Assembly (NCBI GenBank): GCA_963820545.1
Contig: CAWGAJ010000001.1
Coordinates: forward strand, 558,001 to 622,000
Source: CAWGAJ01 sp963820545
GTDB taxonomy: Bacteria > Planctomycetota > Planctomycetia > Pirellulales > Thermoguttaceae
Reading direction: 5' to 3'
Length of the DNA: 64,000 bases
Shown here in pieces: positions 9,721 to 18,381 of the stretch. Every line of letters begins with the position of its first letter. Position 1 is the first letter of the stretch. The notes under the pieces were generated by a model. It was not told the origin of the DNA and did no database searches. It saw only the letters and a list, made by a program, of their open reading frames with translations. The translations under genes and the position numbers were made by a program.

Positions 9721-10093
9721 AATCGGCAGAAATGCACTGCTCCAGCAGTGGCACTCGAGCGATTTTTGTTCGAAATGGGTTTTCTTGGAGAAAGGGAATT
9801 GTTAGACGTTGTTATGTCTATGGAGGGGGAATGTTTCAAGTGAAGGAAAAAAGTAACAGAAAAGATTTTAAGGGGATTTTATATGTATGGTTGTATAAAT
9901 ATACTAATATACATTAAAAAGTTTTAACAAAATGCACGTAAACAAATCTAGATTCTAAATATTCTTATGTTAAAGAGCAGATGAGATAAAGATACTGAGA
10001 AAATGATAAAAATAGTCACTCAACAAAGCAAATTCTTAGTTTGAATTTTATTATTATAGTTTTTGGCTTTATAATTTGACAAGTTAATGTATC

Positions 10094-10909
10094 ATGCCAG
10101 AAACAAACATTAATCTTCGCATTAATATTCGTCGGCGTTACCGTCAATGTCCAATTGACTGTCCGATGTATCTAGATAACGTTATTGAGACACTCAGCGA
10201 TTTCTTTGCTATATTCCATTCACTTCTCGAACAAGACAAAGTCTTCTGGTTTCGAGGCCATTCTAAATTAGATTTCACACTCGCTCCATTTGCATTAAGA
10301 TACAATGATATAGAAAGCAGAGAACGGGCGCTGGGGCTGATTGCCGACATGAAACGGTTTTTAGAAATGAAACTAAATCGTCCACCAGCTACAGAAGATG
10401 ATCTGGGATGGATGCAAGTTGCACAGCACTACGGATTACCAACACGGTTGCTTGACTGGACCCAAAATGCAGCGGTCGCACTATTCTTCGCTTGTTACAA
10501 ACATTTTAAATTTGATGGACTAGTTGTCATCCTGAACCCAATTGAACTAAACCAGATAATTGATCCTAGTTCTCCTCGTGTATTCAACATGCAGAAAGAT
10601 GCCGAAATCATCCGTCCTTACTTCAATCTAAATGGCCGACATGACTTGAAAGGTAAACGTACAATAGCTCTAAATCCTACATGGAATACGGAACGAATTG
10701 CATTGCAACAAGGAGCATTCACACTTCATGGATCGCGTAATTTTGAATTGGATCAAGATCAAGCCAGCTCCCTCTTATATGTTCCAATCCTACAAGAACA
10801 TAAGGAGTCACTTCTTAATGAACTTGAAAGAGTTGGCATCGGCGAAATGTTTATTTTCCCGGAACCTGAGCACGTTTGCGCTCATCTACGACGGAAGGCA
10901 AAACTATAA
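10094..10909 (+). CDS. FRG-domain protein
   Basis: 271 residues. The FRG signature is clear: a start of the domain at VFWFRGHSKLDFTLAPFALR (about residues 48-68) and the core HYGLPTRLLDWTQNAAVALF followed by FACY (about residues 117-140). FRG domains are named for this Phe-Arg-Gly motif and are found in many phage-defence and toxin-like proteins; their chemistry is not established. The gene is AT-rich compared with the housekeeping genes, and its stop is nine bases from the start of the next gene, so they form an operon. Confidence 0.8.
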   Translation: MPETNINLRINIRRRYRQCPIDCPMYLDNVIETLSDFFAIFHSLLEQDKVFWFRGHSKLDFTLAPFALRYNDIESRERALGLIADMKRFLEMKLNRPPATEDDLGWMQVAQHYGLPTRLLDWTQNAAVALFFACYKHFKFDGLVVILNPIELNQIIDPSSPRVFNMQKDAEIIRPYFNLNGRHDLKGKRTIALNPTWNTERIALQQGAFTLHGSRNFELDQDQASSLLYVPILQEHKESLLNELERVGIGEMFIFPEPEHVCAHLRRKAKL

Positions 10910-10917
10910 GGTGGAGT

Positions 10918-12042
10918 ATGGCTGATCATATACCATTCGTTACAAGTGTGGATGTCTGTGACCTGGTCAAAAAGTATTATCATGACTCAGAAATTATCCG
11001 TATACCACTAGATCGAGCTGAAAAGTTTATTCCACATTTGCCACATTCGGCAAAGGTGTGGATTGATCCGTGTGTAGACGGTCTAGACGATCTGGATAAA
11101 CGAAGGAGTGAACCTGGTAGTAAAAACTCATGGTTCGAATTCATGAGCAAATTTACCAACTTCCAAATAATGGGCAGTCCAAACTTTATACAGAAACCAG
11201 TTGTGGCAGATGTCAATGAGTTTGTGAAGGCAGTGATGAATGAATGTGCTTCTCATAATCCGACGTGGATTACCATACCCCAGATTCCACTAACTAAGGA
11301 TTCGGAGCGAAACAAAATTAATCGGGAACTAGCTAAGGCTACCAGGAAATGGAAAAGCAGTGCAGGTTTTAATGGACGACTAATTCTACCTCTAGTATTT
11401 ACTCATCAAAATCAACTGAATCGCAAGACTGAGCGCAATCCTAAAGTCAGGGAAGCGGAACGTTGTTACGCTGAGGCACAGGCGGATGGATTCTGGGTTG
11501 TAGATAGTAGTATGCAGGATGACAACGGCTCAAAAACGCTTAGGAATATACGTTTTCCAGGCATAATAAACCTTCATGAAGAACTTAATAACCACATTTC
11601 AACAAAAATCAAGATAACCGGACCTTATTGGGGCCTGAACATAGTACTTTGGGCTAGAGGTTTGGTAGATTACCCAGCAATTGGTGTAGGTGCCGGATAT
11701 CAATATTTTCTAGCAGGTCTAGCAGGTATCAAAAAGACCACAATCACAAGATTGGCATTATCTATGTTAAGACGTCGTGTGAATAACGAGCCACAACTCC
11801 AATCATGGATTAATTCATCTATTGCAGTACTCGCACCCTCACACCCAGCATACAATGAAATCAGCGATCTAAGAACACGTCTCACAGTACTAAAAGAACA
11901 AACCCGAGCAAAAGAACAAATAGCTAAATTCTATAAACAATGGTATAATATCATTGCATCAGTTCCTAAAGAGGGGCGTCTATGGCGCTTTTCCAAGATT
12001 TATCTTCCGCTTATGCTTTTGGGAGGTCTCTGCCAGCCATAG
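10918..12042 (+). CDS. unrecognised protein, partner of the FRG gene
   Basis: 374 residues starting at ATG 10918, preceded by GGTGGAG; the frame is open upstream but that part overlaps the FRG gene. I do not recognise the family. Visible pieces are KVWIDPCVDGLDDL near residue 48, WITIPQIPL near 120, LILPLVFTHQNQL near 156, ADGFWVVDSSMQ near 190 and a glycine-rich stretch LVDYPAIGVGAGYQYFLAG near 255. The alternation of short strands and helices with aspartates after strands would suit a TIM-barrel fold, but that is only a guess. The C-terminal 90 residues are helical and basic. Confidence 0.65.
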   Translation: MADHIPFVTSVDVCDLVKKYYHDSEIIRIPLDRAEKFIPHLPHSAKVWIDPCVDGLDDLDKRRSEPGSKNSWFEFMSKFTNFQIMGSPNFIQKPVVADVNEFVKAVMNECASHNPTWITIPQIPLTKDSERNKINRELAKATRKWKSSAGFNGRLILPLVFTHQNQLNRKTERNPKVREAERCYAEAQADGFWVVDSSMQDDNGSKTLRNIRFPGIINLHEELNNHISTKIKITGPYWGLNIVLWARGLVDYPAIGVGAGYQYFLAGLAGIKKTTITRLALSMLRRRVNNEPQLQSWINSSIAVLAPSHPAYNEISDLRTRLTVLKEQTRAKEQIAKFYKQWYNIIASVPKEGRLWRFSKIYLPLMLLGGLCQP

Positions 12043-12093
12043 AAGGAGAAGGTACGGCTAGGCAACCAGAGGCTGTTGCTGAGTCGCTTATGC

Positions 12094-12783
12094 TTAGTTG
12101 TCTTTAAGACGGGTGCGCCAGAATTTTTCTACACAGTAGAATTGAACAGTCTCATCAATCCATGAAGTACCTCTACGACCTGGCACCAGGGCATAGCATT
12201 TTCTTTGTGTGATGCCAAGAAGGCCAACTCCATCATTAAAATAATTCACCCATCGTGATAGATTAGATATTACACGATGAGCAACATCCAATGGTAAGGC
12301 AACATAAGATTCATCTGCAAAACCTAAATTGTTGCGTGCTTGGCGCATCGCTTCATCGATTCGAGAGAGTTTCAATTCGACGGCAACCAGTCGATTATGT
12401 AGTGGCATCCATCCGTTCATTTTCTGTAACTTCCCACGCAATGTTCTAACAACAAAGTGATCGGCAATGAGACGGTCCACTTCTTTATATATGATATCTT
12501 CTGGAATGGACTGCACGCATTTAGAAATTAATTTATCTAGAGAAACAGATTTATGTTTATCAACATCGGGGATTAAAAGAAGTAAAAAAGATCGTGTGAT
12601 AGAACTAACACTTTTTGTTTGTCGCAAACGAAGACGATGTGCAACGTGATTTTGATTGAAACTGATCCCAACCAAATCGCAGATACCCCATGGTGTAACA
12701 AACTCGGACTTTACGGCGAGGCCATTGACCTTCATCCATCGCGAAGTGCTTGCTACCATATTAGATTCACGACCGAACATCAC
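12094..12783 (-). CDS. PD-(D/E)XK nuclease-like protein
   Basis: 229 residues, convergent with the FRG operon. A strand-D pattern (WGICDLVGISF, about residues 32-42) followed later by VAVELKLSRIDEAMRQAR (about residues 131-148) matches the D ... ExK ... Q/helix arrangement of restriction-endonuclease-like folds. No specific family is recognised. It is AT-rich like the two convergent genes. Start ATG at 12783 has GAGG about ten bases upstream; ATG codons at 12780 and 12759 are alternatives. Confidence 0.6.
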   Translation of the reverse strand: MMFGRESNMVASTSRWMKVNGLAVKSEFVTPWGICDLVGISFNQNHVAHRLRLRQTKSVSSITRSFLLLLIPDVDKHKSVSLDKLISKCVQSIPEDIIYKEVDRLIADHFVVRTLRGKLQKMNGWMPLHNRLVAVELKLSRIDEAMRQARNNLGFADESYVALPLDVAHRVISNLSRWVNYFNDGVGLLGITQRKCYALVPGRRGTSWIDETVQFYCVEKFWRTRLKDN

Positions 12784-13206
12784 CAGACCCTCATCCGTGC
12801 AGTAGAATGCATATAGATTACGTTCTTCATTACTTATCGAATTATATACAAATTAGATGCAAAAAATCTATGGCATTATCGAAATAATTAAAGATATTTC
12901 AGATGTATTAAAGTCATCCGGCGGATGTTATTTGCCGGCTATTTACAAATTGCCACCCACTATCCCCTAATCCCCATCCGCCTGCCATTGCGCGGTTGCC
13001 ATGCTCATCGGCCGCGGCGGACCGTGGGCATGAGTCGGGGCGTTGGAGTTATTCTATCGGCATCAACATGGGCACACGAGCGGTGGACGGATAAAAAAAG
13101 GATGAGGGATGAAGGATGAAAAGGCACTGGCATAGCCAGTGGCACGCGCGCGACTTGGTTCATACTTGGTCATACGAAAGCCAGGTTTAGGATATATAAT
13201 ACACCT
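12784..13206. other. intergenic region with repeats
   Basis: No supported gene. The composition switches from AT-rich (island flank, to about 12920) to GC-rich. It contains GATGAGGGATGAAGGATGAA at 13101-13120 and a CACTGG...CCAGTGGCAC palindrome at 13123-13145. Confidence 0.5.
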
Positions 13207-13476
13207 CTATAATTTCGCCAAGAGTTTATTGTAGTTGGCGTGTGATCCGATCCAGAACCACGTGATTGTATCGCCATCCAGTACACCGACTGCACGGTAA
13301 CTGATGCCGACGCGGGCGGAGTACATGGGTGGGTCGGCAAACACGCGTTTGAAGTGTAAGCCGGGATGGGCCGTGTTCTGAAGAAACAATCGGTATGACT
13401 GCCTTGCTTGATGTTGGACGTGGCGCGGCAGCGAAGCAAAGAGTTGGCGAAACTGTCGCGTCGTGTAGGACCTCAT
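13207..13476 (-). CDS. RelE/ParE-like toxin of a type II toxin-antitoxin system
   Basis: 89 residues, the right size for a RelE-superfamily toxin, beginning MRSYTTRQFRQLFASLPRHV and including a FKRV...YSARVG.SYRAVGV pattern and a C-terminal WFWIGSHANYNKLL, which is the common end of this toxin group. Family members cleave mRNA on the ribosome or poison gyrase. The start ATGA overlaps the stop of the upstream antitoxin, so the pair is co-translated. Confidence 0.75.
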   Translation of the reverse strand: MRSYTTRQFRQLFASLPRHVQHQARQSYRLFLQNTAHPGLHFKRVFADPPMYSARVGISYRAVGVLDGDTITWFWIGSHANYNKLLAKL

Positions 13477-13691
13477 AACTTGTCCGGATCCAGTTCCTGC
13501 GTCAACCCGGCTCTGTGTTCGGTGAGGGCCTGACGGGCAAGAATCGCCAATTTGTCAGCAGATGAAGCGATGGCACGATCAAACTCGTCTTCTTCACCCA
13601 ATTCAGCAAGAAGACGAGACGCCAATAAGTCCTGTTCAGCCGACGAAAGCTTGCCTGCTTCGGTAAAAGCGCGTTCCAAAAGATTGGTCAT
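13473..13691 (-). CDS. antitoxin partner of the RelE/ParE-like toxin
   Basis: 72 residues, acidic and helical (LSSAEQDLLASRLLAELGEE), ending with a disordered tail (LTQELDPDKL) that would bind the toxin. Its layout matches small antitoxins that precede RelE-like genes. AGGAGG lies upstream of the ATG (coding strand). Overlap with the toxin start supports an operon. Confidence 0.7.
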   Translation of the reverse strand: MTNLLERAFTEAGKLSSAEQDLLASRLLAELGEEDEFDRAIASSADKLAILARQALTEHRAGLTQELDPDKL

Positions 13692-14184
13692 AGCGCCACC
13701 TCCTAATTTCCAGCGGATGTAAACTTTGTTACTTCAGCCAGCCTTATTTAGTATACCCGCCCAATTGCTTACGGCAAAGCAAGATAAGAGGGGGGCAATC
13801 CTATTTTCACCGACCATGCCGACCACGGCTGCGCCACGGTGCCCGATGGTGCCCGGAAAATCGAAATAATCCCAAGAAAAAAAAGAATCCCGGCGGAGAA
13901 GTTAATCTTGGTACCCGCGCACTTTCGAGACGCAAGTGGCACACGAGCGTAGAAGCACTGGCGGGACGCCAGTGGCACACGTGGGAAATAAATAAATCAT
14001 TTAGGGGGGGGTGGTCGGATTTTATTTTGGCCTTTGATTTCCAGAAAGGCAAAAAACCCTGCTGATGGGTGGTTTTTACGAAGATTTTTTCTGTTTGGCA
14101 TTTCGGAAGACTTTTTTTTCAGAGCCGCCTTGCATGGATTCTTAGCCCGGTTATATTAAGAGGTTCGCATGGTAGGCTCCAGCG
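13692..14184. other. intergenic region before the tRNA cluster
   Basis: No supported gene. Contains a CACTGG-type palindrome at 13955-13980, with a loose second copy just before it, and a TTTTTTT run at 14109-14118. The promoter of the tRNA-tuf cluster should lie in the last 100 bases but I cannot assign its boxes. Confidence 0.4.
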
Positions 14185-14257
14185 GCTAGCGTAGCTCAAC
14201 CGGCAGAGCGGCTGATTTGTAATCAGCAGGTTGTGGGTTCAAGTCCCTCCGCTAGCT
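14185..14257 (+). tRNA. tRNA-Thr (anticodon TGT)
   Basis: Complete cloverleaf: acceptor GCTAGCG pairs with CGCTAGC, anticodon stem GCTGA/TCAGC with loop TTTGTAA, T-arm GTGGGTTCAAGTCCCTC. First of four tRNAs in front of tuf. No CCA is encoded. Confidence 0.95.
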
Positions 14258-14353
14258 CGTAAGCGGAAACCCCTATGTAATTGCCCGGCAAACGGTGTTT
14301 TTTTTATACCGATAGCTGATCGGAAAACGACAGGAAATCAAGCGAATAAGGAA

Positions 14354-14435
14354 GGGGGGTTTCCCGAGCGGTCAAAGGGGTCAGACTGTAAATCTGATGG
14401 CAATGCCTTCGAAGGTTCAAATCCTTCACCCCCCA
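14354..14435 (+). tRNA. tRNA-Tyr (anticodon GTA)
   Basis: Acceptor GGGGGGT/ACCCCCC, long variable arm as expected for bacterial tRNA-Tyr, anticodon loop CTGTAAA within CAGA/TCTG, T-arm GAAGGTTCAAATCCTTC. Confidence 0.95.
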
Positions 14436-14467
14436 TTTCCACACCACTAAAATCCAATTATTTTATT

Positions 14468-14538
14468 GCGGGTGTAGCTCAACGGTAGAGCCATAGCCTT
14501 CCAAGCTATTTACGAGGGTTCGACTCCCTCTACCCGCT
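14468..14538 (+). tRNA. tRNA-Gly (anticodon TCC)
   Basis: Acceptor GCGGGTG/TACCCGC, anticodon loop CTTCCAA between ATAGC and GCTAT, T-arm GAGGGTTCGACTCCCTC. Third in the cluster. Confidence 0.95.
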
Positions 14539-14586
14539 TTGCGGGTGAGTGAAAGGGAGTCGAGCCAGCGAAGAAATACGAAAAGG

Positions 14587-14795
14587 ATGAGAGGCGTTCC
14601 CAGGCAGAGCGTGGGAACGAGGTTATAAGGCACTGCTTGCAAGCAAGCAGTGGCACACGGACGAGGGGAACAAAGGCACTGGCAGAGCCAGTGGCACACG
14701 GACGAGAAAAAAAGGCACTGCTGGACAAGCCAGCAGTGGCACACGGACGAGAGAACAAAAGGCACTGCTGGACAAGCCAGCAGTGGCACACTAGG
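14587..14795. repeat. cluster of intergenic palindromes between tRNA-Gly and tRNA-Thr
   Basis: One GTTCCCA...TGGGAAC palindrome (about 14595-14620) followed by four CACTG...CAGTGGCACAC palindromes (14629-14658, 14674-14699, 14713-14744, 14761-14791) separated by ACGAG/GAACAAA spacers. The palindrome arms differ between copies while the flanking GGCACTG and CAGTGGCACAC stay constant. Confidence 0.85.
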
Positions 14796-14878
14796 AAAAG
14801 TATAGGAGAAGATAGAGCCGAGTGCGTCGGTTTTTTGGGCGCGGCGGCGAAAAATGGGGGAGTCGAGAAACCTGGTTG

Positions 14879-14951
<73 letters not shown>

Positions 14952-15057
14952 TTTTGTCGGCCGATGCGGAGCCGTACTTGCGGTAATAACATTGGTCGGG
15001 TTAACATATTCATATTTAAATAACACGCTTGATCCAACGTAGGGAGAAAGACAAAGA

Positions 15058-16257
15058 ATGGCCAAGGAAGTATTTTCTCGAACCAAGCCCCACGTGAACG
15101 TGGGCACGATCGGCCACATTGACCACGGCAAGACCACGTTGACGGGGGCGATTTTGGGCGTTCAGAGCCGGAAGAAGCTTGCCAAGTTCAAGTCATACGG
15201 CGACATCGCCAAAGGCGGCACGGTGCGCGATGCCACGAAGACGCTGACCATCGCGGTGGCGCATGTGGAGTATGAGACCGAAAATCGTCATTACGCCCAT
15301 ATAGATTGTCCGGGCCATGCCGACTTCATCAAGAACATGATTACCGGCGCGGCCCAGATGGATGGGGCCATATTGGTGGTTTCGGCCGCTGACGGCCCCA
15401 TGCCCCAGACCCGCGAACACGTGCTCTTGGCGCGCCAGGTGAACGTGCCGGCCTTGGTGGTGTTTCTGAACAAGATCGACCTGGTGGACGATCCGGAGTT
15501 GCTGGAACTGGTGGAACTGGAGCTGCGAGAATTGTTGACCAATTACGGTTTTCCCGGCGACCAGATTCCCATCATTCGCGGCGATTCGCTCGCGGCGTAC
15601 AACAAACCCGATGATCCGGCGGCCACAAAGTGCATCGGCGAATTGCTGGATGCCATCGACAAAAACATACCCGAGCCGGTACGTGAGGTCGACAAGCCTT
15701 TCCTGATGGCCGTGGAAGACGTGTTTTCGATCGAAGGCCGCGGCACGGTGGCCACAGGCCGTATCGAGCGGGGCGTGATCAAGGTGGGCGAAGAAGTGGA
15801 GATCGTGGGATTCACGCCGGATTCGCGGAAGACGGTGGTCACGGGCGTGGAAATGTTCAACAAGACGCTGGATCGGGGCCAGGCCGGCGACAACGTGGGC
15901 TGCTTGTTGCGGGGCATCAAACGCGAGGAAATCGAGCGCGGTCAGGTGCTGGCGAGGCCCGGCACAATCACGCCGCATACGGAATTTGAGGCCGAAGTAT
16001 ACGTCTTGTCGAAGGACGAAGGCGGCCGGCATACGCCGTTTTTCAGCGGCTATCGGCCGCAGTTTTACTTCCGCACGACCGATGTGACAGGCACGGCCAA
16101 CCTGCTGGGCGGCGCCGAAATGTGCATGCCCGGCGATAACGTCAAACTCAAAATCGATTTGATCTCGCCGATCGCCATGGACGCCAACGTGCGGTTTGCC
16201 ATTCGCGAAGGCGGGCGAACGGTCGGTTCGGGCGTAGTAACCAAGGTGATCAAGTAA
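15058..16257 (+). CDS. tuf: translation elongation factor Tu
   Basis: 399 residues, intact. Brings aminoacyl-tRNA to the ribosome as a GTPase. G1 is GHIDHGKT (residue 18 on), G3 DCPGH, G4 NKID, and the C-terminal barrel ends in GGRTVGSGVVTKVIK. The switch I region reads GGTVRDATKTLTIAVAHVEY, whereas most bacteria have ARGITI; the invariant threonine is still there. This form fits the planctomycete EF-Tu type as I recall it. GGGAGAAAG precedes the ATG. The gene sits between tRNA-Thr and tRNA-Trp and is probably co-transcribed with them. Confidence 0.97.
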   Translation: MAKEVFSRTKPHVNVGTIGHIDHGKTTLTGAILGVQSRKKLAKFKSYGDIAKGGTVRDATKTLTIAVAHVEYETENRHYAHIDCPGHADFIKNMITGAAQMDGAILVVSAADGPMPQTREHVLLARQVNVPALVVFLNKIDLVDDPELLELVELELRELLTNYGFPGDQIPIIRGDSLAAYNKPDDPAATKCIGELLDAIDKNIPEPVREVDKPFLMAVEDVFSIEGRGTVATGRIERGVIKVGEEVEIVGFTPDSRKTVVTGVEMFNKTLDRGQAGDNVGCLLRGIKREEIERGQVLARPGTITPHTEFEAEVYVLSKDEGGRHTPFFSGYRPQFYFRTTDVTGTANLLGGAEMCMPGDNVKLKIDLISPIAMDANVRFAIREGGRTVGSGVVTKVIK

Positions 16258-16293
16258 CGTCCGGTTTTACGGCAGACATCCCAACCAGCAAAC

Positions 16294-16368
16294 AGGGGTG
16301 TAGCTCAATTGGTAGAGCACTGGTCTCCAAAACCAGCGGTTGGGAGTTCGAGCCCCCCGCCCCTGCCA
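16294..16368 (+). tRNA. tRNA-Trp (anticodon CCA)
   Basis: Acceptor AGGGGTG/CGCCCCT, anticodon loop CTCCAAA between CTGGT and ACCAG, T-arm GGGAGTTCGAGCCCCCC. Unlike the four tRNAs upstream of tuf, the 3' CCA is encoded (GCCA at 16365-16368). Confidence 0.95.
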
Positions 16369-16545
16369 TTGAATAACCCGAGAAGTCAAAACTAAACAGG
16401 CTTTGTCTTCCAGACGTGAATAAACAACCAACCGCGGCCCGGAGTCGCAAAGAAGAGATCAGTTACCAGTATTTAACTGAGAATATGAATTCTGAACCCT
16501 AATTAGTTTTGCCGGCCGTATTAGCGGCGAGGAGTGGCCTAACAC

Positions 16546-16962
16546 GTGGGCGCCTTTCTTCAAGAGTTACTGAACGTCGGCATTTACAAGCGCAGCCAAG
16601 GACGCATCACGCGGCAGGTGACCTGCGCGGCGTTGTTAATCGCCGTTACGTTGGGTTTATTCCGCCTGCACCAAACACTGTTTGACAGATGGGGCATGAC
16701 GGCGTTTGGATGGGCTTACTGGCTGCCGGGAATTTTACTGCTGGCCGGGTGGTGGGCGTCGTACCGCATCGTCAATTGGCCCAGCTTTGCGGACTTTCTG
16801 ATTGCGGTGGAAGCGGAACTAAACAAGGTTTCCTGGCCTAGCCGGAGCGAATTGTTCAGGGCCTCCATGGTGGTGTTAATATGTATTATTGTCCTGGCCA
16901 TTATCCTTTTTGGCTACGACTTAGTCTGGCAGTGGTTTTTCAGGGCTTTGCGCATTTTGTAG
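16546..16962 (+). CDS. secE: preprotein translocase subunit SecE
   Basis: 138 residues, GTG start. The conserved SecE core is at the end: VEAELNKVSWPSRSELFRAS then one membrane helix (VVLICIIVLAIILFGYDLVW). Two additional hydrophobic stretches near residues 27-40 and 55-70 make it longer than the minimal one-helix SecE. It is part of the SecYEG channel and lies directly before nusG, as in most bacteria. Confidence 0.9.
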   Translation: MGAFLQELLNVGIYKRSQGRITRQVTCAALLIAVTLGLFRLHQTLFDRWGMTAFGWAYWLPGILLLAGWWASYRIVNWPSFADFLIAVEAELNKVSWPSRSELFRASMVVLICIIVLAIILFGYDLVWQWFFRALRIL

Positions 16963-16978
16963 CAGCAGGATCGTATAC

Positions 16979-17794
16979 GTGAGCAACGAGTCGAACAATC
17001 CGAGCGAGCCGATCGAGCAGCCGGCAGACCTTTCAGCAGAGGTTGCCTATGCCGCCGCGCCTGATGCCGCCGAACTGGCAGCCGAGGCGGAAGGGATGCC
17101 TGTATTGCCTGAACCGGCCGCAATGGAACAGGCGCCGAGCGATACCGCGCCTGCATTGGCTGAAGTAGCATCGCCTCCCGCGGTCGAAGCCCCGGCAGTA
17201 GAAACACCTCCAGGCGCGAGGCCTGAAGAAGCGGAGGCCAAGCCCGAGGAACCCAAGTCGGATAAGATGGATTGGTATATCCTTAAGGTGCAAAGCAACC
17301 GGGAAGAATCGATTCGGGAAGGATTGCTGCGTCGGGTGGCCGTTGCGGGGCTGGGACGTTTTTTCGGCGATGTGATCGTGCCCACCGAAAAAGTGACGGA
17401 ATTCAAGGGCGGTAAAAAACGCGTTATTAAACGAAAACTCTACCCGGGCTACCTCGTGGTGCAGATGGAAATCAACGACGAAACGTGGTTTTTAGTGCGG
17501 GAGACGCCGGGCATCGGCGATTTTACGGGCGCGGCGGGCCGGCCTTCGCCCATGCTGCCGCACGAAGTGTCGCGGATCGTGGCCAAGGCCGAGGAAAAGA
17601 GCGAAAAGGCGCCAAAACTGAAGATTGGCTTCAGCGAAGGCGAGCGGGTAAAAATCAAGGAAGGCACCTTTGAAAACTTCGAAGGCGAAGTGGAAAGCAT
17701 CGACCAGACCAACGGACAAGTAACGGTAATGATCAACATCTTTGGACGGAGCACGCCGGTGACGTTGGAATACTGGCAAATCGAGGTGTTGTAG
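16979..17794 (+). CDS. nusG: transcription termination/antitermination protein NusG with N-terminal extension
   Basis: 271 residues, GTG start. The NGN domain begins at about residue 97 (MDWYILKVQSNREESIREGL) and continues through LYPGYLVVQM; the KOW domain is at the end (FSEGERVKIKEGTFENFEGE). The first 95 residues are a low-complexity Ala/Glu/Pro tail not present in most NusG proteins. It couples RNA polymerase with ribosomes or Rho. The gene starts 16 bases after secE. Confidence 0.92.
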   Translation: MSNESNNPSEPIEQPADLSAEVAYAAAPDAAELAAEAEGMPVLPEPAAMEQAPSDTAPALAEVASPPAVEAPAVETPPGARPEEAEAKPEEPKSDKMDWYILKVQSNREESIREGLLRRVAVAGLGRFFGDVIVPTEKVTEFKGGKKRVIKRKLYPGYLVVQMEINDETWFLVRETPGIGDFTGAAGRPSPMLPHEVSRIVAKAEEKSEKAPKLKIGFSEGERVKIKEGTFENFEGEVESIDQTNGQVTVMINIFGRSTPVTLEYWQIEVL

Positions 17795-17940
17795 GAAATA
17801 GGGGATAGGGAATAGGGGATAGGGAATAGTATTATGAAATAAAGTTTAGCCGCGAGCCGGAGGCGAGCGGAAATAGGGAATGCGACATAGAGATTAAACA
17901 TAAAGCCGCGACCGCTGGTCGCGATTAATCAATTTTTAAT
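17795..17940 (+). repeat. slipped repeats between nusG and rplK
   Basis: GGAAATAGGGGATAGGGAAT-type tract (17796-17830), followed by two imperfect palindromes (GCCGCGAGCCGGAGGCGAGCGG and AAAGCCGCGACCGCTGGTCGCG). No L11-type regulatory element could be recognised. Confidence 0.7.
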
Positions 17941-17954
17941 TGACACTGATAAAC

Positions 17955-18380
17955 ATGGCCAAGCAATTAGTAGGGGAAGTGAAGTTTCAGGTTCCGGGAG
18001 GTCAGGCGACGCCGGCCCCGCCGGTGGGCACGTCGTTGGGGCGGTTTGGCATCAACCTGGGGCAATTCGTGCAGCAGTTTAACGAACGCACCAAAGACGC
18101 CGGAGGGATGCCCATCCCGGTGGTCGTGCGGGTATACAACGATCGGACGTTTGAGTTTATCATCAAGAGTCCTCCAGCCGCGGCCTTGTTAAAGAAGGCC
18201 GCGGGCATTGCCAAAGGCTCGGGCGTGCCCAATAAGGAAAAAGTGGGCAAAGTGAGCATCGCGCAGGTGGATGAAATTTGCCGCACGAAGATGGCCGACC
18301 TGAACGCCCGGGATATTGAACATGCCCGGAACATCGTGCTGGGCACCGCGCGCAGCATGGGATTGGAAGTGGAGGGATAA
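17955..18380 (+). CDS. rplK: 50S ribosomal protein L11
   Basis: 141 residues, the normal length. MAKQLVGEVKFQVPGGQATP and PPVGTSLGRFGIN are the conserved start; the C-terminal RNA-binding domain has TARSMGLEVEG. ATG 17955 is preferred over an in-frame TTG at 17940 because it gives the standard N-terminus. First gene of the rplK-rplA-rplJ-rplL group. Confidence 0.95.
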   Translation: MAKQLVGEVKFQVPGGQATPAPPVGTSLGRFGINLGQFVQQFNERTKDAGGMPIPVVVRVYNDRTFEFIIKSPPAAALLKKAAGIAKGSGVPNKEKVGKVSIAQVDEICRTKMADLNARDIEHARNIVLGTARSMGLEVEG

Positions 18381-18381
18381 G

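Larger units (their letters stand above)
8722..10093. other. long accessory intergenic region
   Basis: About 1.4 kb without a supported gene. It holds a GTCGCGCAA duplication near 8750-8780, two slipped repeat tracts (9594-9718), a CACTG-type palindrome at 9735-9755, and from about 9840 becomes strongly AT-rich up to the FRG gene. The open frames over the repeats are translations of the repeat itself and are not genes. Confidence 0.5.

Noticed and set aside
9483..9917. Protein-coding genes over the GGTTCAG and GTGGGCGG tracts
   Set aside because: All three frames are open only because the repeat has no stop codons; no family, no ribosome site.
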